A stretch of 64,000 bases of DNA, taken from positions 1,240,001 through 1,304,000 of the forward strand of contig NZ_LR134506.1 in the NCBI RefSeq assembly GCF_900638305.1, given 5' to 3'. The position numbers were made by a program, and so were the translations under genes. Positions 61,708 to 64,000 of this stretch are shown piece by piece (the first letter of the stretch is position 1; every line of letters starts with the position of its first letter). The notes beneath the pieces were generated by a model. That model saw nothing but the letters and a program-made list of their open reading frames with translations, was not told where the DNA came from and ran no database searches. Source of the stretch: Porphyromonas cangingivalis (GTDB lineage Bacteria; Bacteroidota; Bacteroidia; Bacteroidales; Porphyromonadaceae).

Positions 61708-62151
61708 TTACTCTTTGTATCGAACATAAACCCAAGGACTTTTTTCCACATCACCGGTCTTTTCACTTACACTGTAGAGTTTCAAGGTGTTAGCATCAAC
61801 CTTATAAATAGCTTTACGGCCCGGCTGAAAATTCCCACTCGTGCACCAACTCATAAAGACCGTATCCTTGTCTGTGTACCAAGCACCATATCCCCATCGA
61901 CTCAACTCTAAAACTAGAGAGGCCGGCATATAATATCCATCGCTCCGAAAGACTTGAAAATTTACTAACGCATCTTTATCTTCTTTCAGACGATCTTTAT
62001 CCTTTTCAAGAATCCAAACCCCGAACAATCGAGGGTCTCTCGGCTTCTGACGAAGTTTTTCCAACTTCTTCATACATTTCCCATCAATCGGATCGAAAGA
62101 GCATCCTACGAACACAAAAAGGGCTAATAAAAGTACAATCCAAGATTTCAT
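61708..62151 (-). CDS. Tandem lipocalin-like lipoprotein, paralogue D
   Basis: 147 residues from the ATG at 62151; a start 18 nt upstream (62169) would overlap the papain-like gene stop. First of the set and 11 nt downstream of the papain-like lipoprotein, so all five are probably one operon. Lipobox VFVGC. It carries the YYMPASLVLELSRWGYGAWYT variant in its middle and shares SWCTSGNFQPGRKA with C. Confidence 0.7.
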   Translation of the reverse strand: MKSWIVLLLALFVFVGCSFDPIDGKCMKKLEKLRQKPRDPRLFGVWILEKDKDRLKEDKDALVNFQVFRSDGYYMPASLVLELSRWGYGAWYTDKDTVFMSWCTSGNFQPGRKAIYKVDANTLKLYSVSEKTGDVEKSPWVYVRYKE

Positions 62152-62162
62152 GACATTACCTT

Positions 62163-63521
62163 TTACCATATGATCCTCACTCTATCCGAGTAATAAACAC
62201 CACCCGGAAAAATTGTGGGCTTCCACCAATCCCCAATATTTACCTTTGCACCCTTTTTAGCATACCACCATGCGGCACTACTACAAATGAGTCGCTTAGG
62301 GGCTGCATATTTGGCAAAAAGGACTTGAATGGGATTACAATAGTAGGTTCCGATAGATTCGAGAGCCTGATTGTAAATCACATCATTATCGACATCTGTC
62401 TGTACACGCTTCCAACCCCACCTGAATATCCCTCTACTCCAAAACTTATACTTCACATCAAATATCTGACCGACATGCACAAAAGGATGAAGATTTGCCC
62501 AATCTTCCTTAAAGTTCTCATTTTTCATATCCTTTTCTAAGTCAGTTCCAATCGTTATTTGCAAATTTTCAAAGGGTTTCTCACCCTCTGACTTAAGCCG
62601 AGCGATATCTTCATCAATCTCATTTTTTGTTTTAGAGAAGACCGCCACATGTCCAAAATCCCAAGTCTCAGATCCTGTATAACGTATGACACTCTTATTT
62701 CCAAACATTCCATTTCCAGGAAGAGCGATAAGGAGTCGTCCTTTTTCTATCCCCCACTTTATCCTCCCGAATAAAATTTCAGGATCTATTGAAGGTTGTT
62801 TATCAAAAACGACAGCAACCTCTGTCAAAGCGAGTGCCAGTGTCCAAAATGCTGCAGCAGTTATAGATTGAGGGGCTACAGAACTCATCCGAGGTGTGGG
62901 ACTCTCATCTGTTTGCTCCATAGCTTCTCGTATTTTCCAATAAGGATCTTCTTCCTCCGAACTCCGAAGTGCGGCAGAGTGAAAAACATCATCAAATGCC
63001 TTATTAGCCTTTTCCAACTGCAGTCTAAAAGCATCCGCAGAGTTTTTATTTCCTAATCTATGCACCTTTTCAGCCACAAATCGAGCCTCCATTCGAGGCA
63101 TTTCAGACAAAAAAGATTGCCTAAGCCTCGGCTCAAGATCAAAGAAAGACAAACTCCTTCCATCCGGAGCCTCAAACTTCATATCAAGTAATTTTTCGAT
63201 GACGGTATTCATACGGTGCTCACCTGTGCCCAAATCAAGATCATCAGAAATAGGTTTAGATATTTGCTCTCGATAGTCTGCGACAATTTGGGGATGAACC
63301 GCATACCATTCAGCCATGGAGGCTATATTTTGGTAATAACGAAGTAGTTCTGCGCCTACATCTCCTCCTGCATCTCCCATATCAGAAATATCCTGTCTGA
63401 TATAGGCTTCACTTGGATGCTTATCATCCGGGGTAGTTTCAAGCAAAGTTTTAGACTGACAAGCACCATAGCTTACAATCAGAAAAAAAGAAATAAGTAA
63501 TTTGACCGCATTCGTCTTCAT
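62163..63521 (-). CDS. Permuted papain-like (YiiX/C92-like) lipoprotein
   Basis: 452 residues with lipobox SYGAC (Cys21). Residues about 30-240 are helical with no family I recognise. From about 255 there is a pattern of permuted papain/NlpC-P60-like folds: GRLLIALPGNG, TWDFGHVAVF (His291), then LICSSAAWWYAKKG (Cys413), in the His-before-Cys order used by YiiX/C92 proteins. The third polar residue is not clear. It may cleave peptidoglycan or an ester/amide. First of five genes with the tandem lipoproteins; its upstream 365 bp divide it from gdhA. Confidence 0.55.
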   Translation of the reverse strand: MKTNAVKLLISFFLIVSYGACQSKTLLETTPDDKHPSEAYIRQDISDMGDAGGDVGAELLRYYQNIASMAEWYAVHPQIVADYREQISKPISDDLDLGTGEHRMNTVIEKLLDMKFEAPDGRSLSFFDLEPRLRQSFLSEMPRMEARFVAEKVHRLGNKNSADAFRLQLEKANKAFDDVFHSAALRSSEEEDPYWKIREAMEQTDESPTPRMSSVAPQSITAAAFWTLALALTEVAVVFDKQPSIDPEILFGRIKWGIEKGRLLIALPGNGMFGNKSVIRYTGSETWDFGHVAVFSKTKNEIDEDIARLKSEGEKPFENLQITIGTDLEKDMKNENFKEDWANLHPFVHVGQIFDVKYKFWSRGIFRWGWKRVQTDVDNDVIYNQALESIGTYYCNPIQVLFAKYAAPKRLICSSAAWWYAKKGAKVNIGDWWKPTIFPGGVYYSDRVRIIW

Positions 63522-63886
63522 AGTTAATGTAAAAAAATAAGATTTTAGTGAAATGAAATATGTGTTAAATAATCACAGCACGCAATATACAAATAATTTT
63601 CATTAATCCAAACAATCACTAATAAACCCCAATACAAACGACCCTCTATCTTGACACCCAGTAGTATAATCTATGCCCTAATATAGATCAAAAGACATCC
63701 CCTTTTATTGCAAAAAGAAAGCCCTATCAGAGGGCAAATTCAGACAAAAATGAAATCAGAGAAAAAACTCTGAAATAACTATTGCCAATACATTTTTTAT
63801 CAATACATTTGTGTGTCCCTTAGCAGGGACAGAATGAGTAAATGCAGAATCCAACTTATTTAATCATTAACTTATAACAATACAAG
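63522..63886. promoter_or_regulatory. Divergent promoter region of gdhA and the papain-like gene
   Basis: AT-rich 365 bp. For gdhA a perfect TACATTTG (63804-63811) lies 19 nt after ATTG (63782-63784 region), as in Bacteroidota promoters, and a small hairpin tgtcccttagcagggaca (63814-63831) follows in the leader. Confidence 0.6.
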
Positions 63887-64000
63887 ATGAAGACCCAAGA
63901 AATCTTGTCAGCACTTGAAGCTCGACACCCAGGTGAATCTGAGTATCTACAAGCAGTAAGAGAAGTACTCTTGTCGATCGAAGAGGTGTACAACAAACAC
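63887..64000 (+). CDS. gdhA: NADP-type glutamate dehydrogenase, 3' truncated by the window edge
   Basis: Only 38 codons are visible: MKTQEILSALEARHPGESEY and the following AVREVLLSIEEVY. This matches my recollection of the N-terminus of Porphyromonas hexameric glutamate dehydrogenase, which interconverts glutamate and 2-oxoglutarate and is a highly expressed enzyme in amino-acid fermenters. The catalytic domain lies outside the window. The upstream promoter is strong by consensus. Confidence 0.85.
   Translation, partial: MKTQEILSALEARHPGESEYLQAVREVLLSIEEVYNKH

Overview
The window looks like chromosomal DNA of a Bacteroidota member close to Porphyromonas. Support comes from a HmuY-family lipoprotein, an S8 protease with a type IX secretion (T9SS) C-terminal sorting domain beside a PorV-like barrel, an S46 dipeptidyl-peptidase, many lipobox signal peptides, BACON domains, DUF349, DUF2027-Smr and DUF2891 proteins, TAnnTTTG-type -7 promoter boxes, and a closing gene whose start reads like Porphyromonas glutamate dehydrogenase. 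Species cannot be fixed from sequence reading alone.

Layout. 1-1.8 kb: the end of tsaB, an AlkC/AlkD-like DNA repair gene, hairpins and an initiator tRNA-Met. 2-8.4 kb: two paralogous collagen-like surface lipoproteins flanking an OmpA-family protein, behind a 1.28-kb AT-rich region. 9.7-19.4 kb: an envelope cluster of three BACON lipoproteins, an S8 protease, a PorV-like barrel and a HmuY-like lipoprotein. 19.6-21 and 31.2-32.6 kb: two inverted copies of one IS256-family element enclosing rpsA, thiL-thyA-folA, an endonuclease/exonuclease/phosphatase-fold protein, a Big2 lipoprotein and a leucine-rich-repeat lipoprotein. 32.7-41 kb: an ABC-F ATPase, an acetyltransferase, a MoxR/VWA pair and several small exported proteins. 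41-49.3 kb: DUF349, an ATP-grasp-like protein, and an envelope operon (outer-membrane barrel, TPR protein, LptC, CNNM/CorC). 49.8-59.8 kb: manC with a 36-residue membrane peptide, a 5'-nucleotidase, an S46 peptidase with the DPP11 signature, CYTH, DUF2027-Smr, queA, and a MATE transporter fused to an HPPK/FolK-like domain. 60.2-63.5 kb: four tandem lipocalin-like lipoproteins downstream of a permuted-papain-like lipoprotein. The window ends in gdhA.

The most unusual signals are: (i) two families of short intergenic arrays with a 22-bp period, each at three loci with about three units, plus one 20-bp relative; (ii) the MATE-HPPK fusion; (iii) the papain-like protein followed by four mosaic lipoprotein paralogues, which resembles an effector/immunity arrangement; (iv) the collagen-like/OmpA/collagen-like locus; and (v) a candidate structured RNA at 59.9-60.1 kb. 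Functions are inferred from remembered family motifs; no database search was possible.
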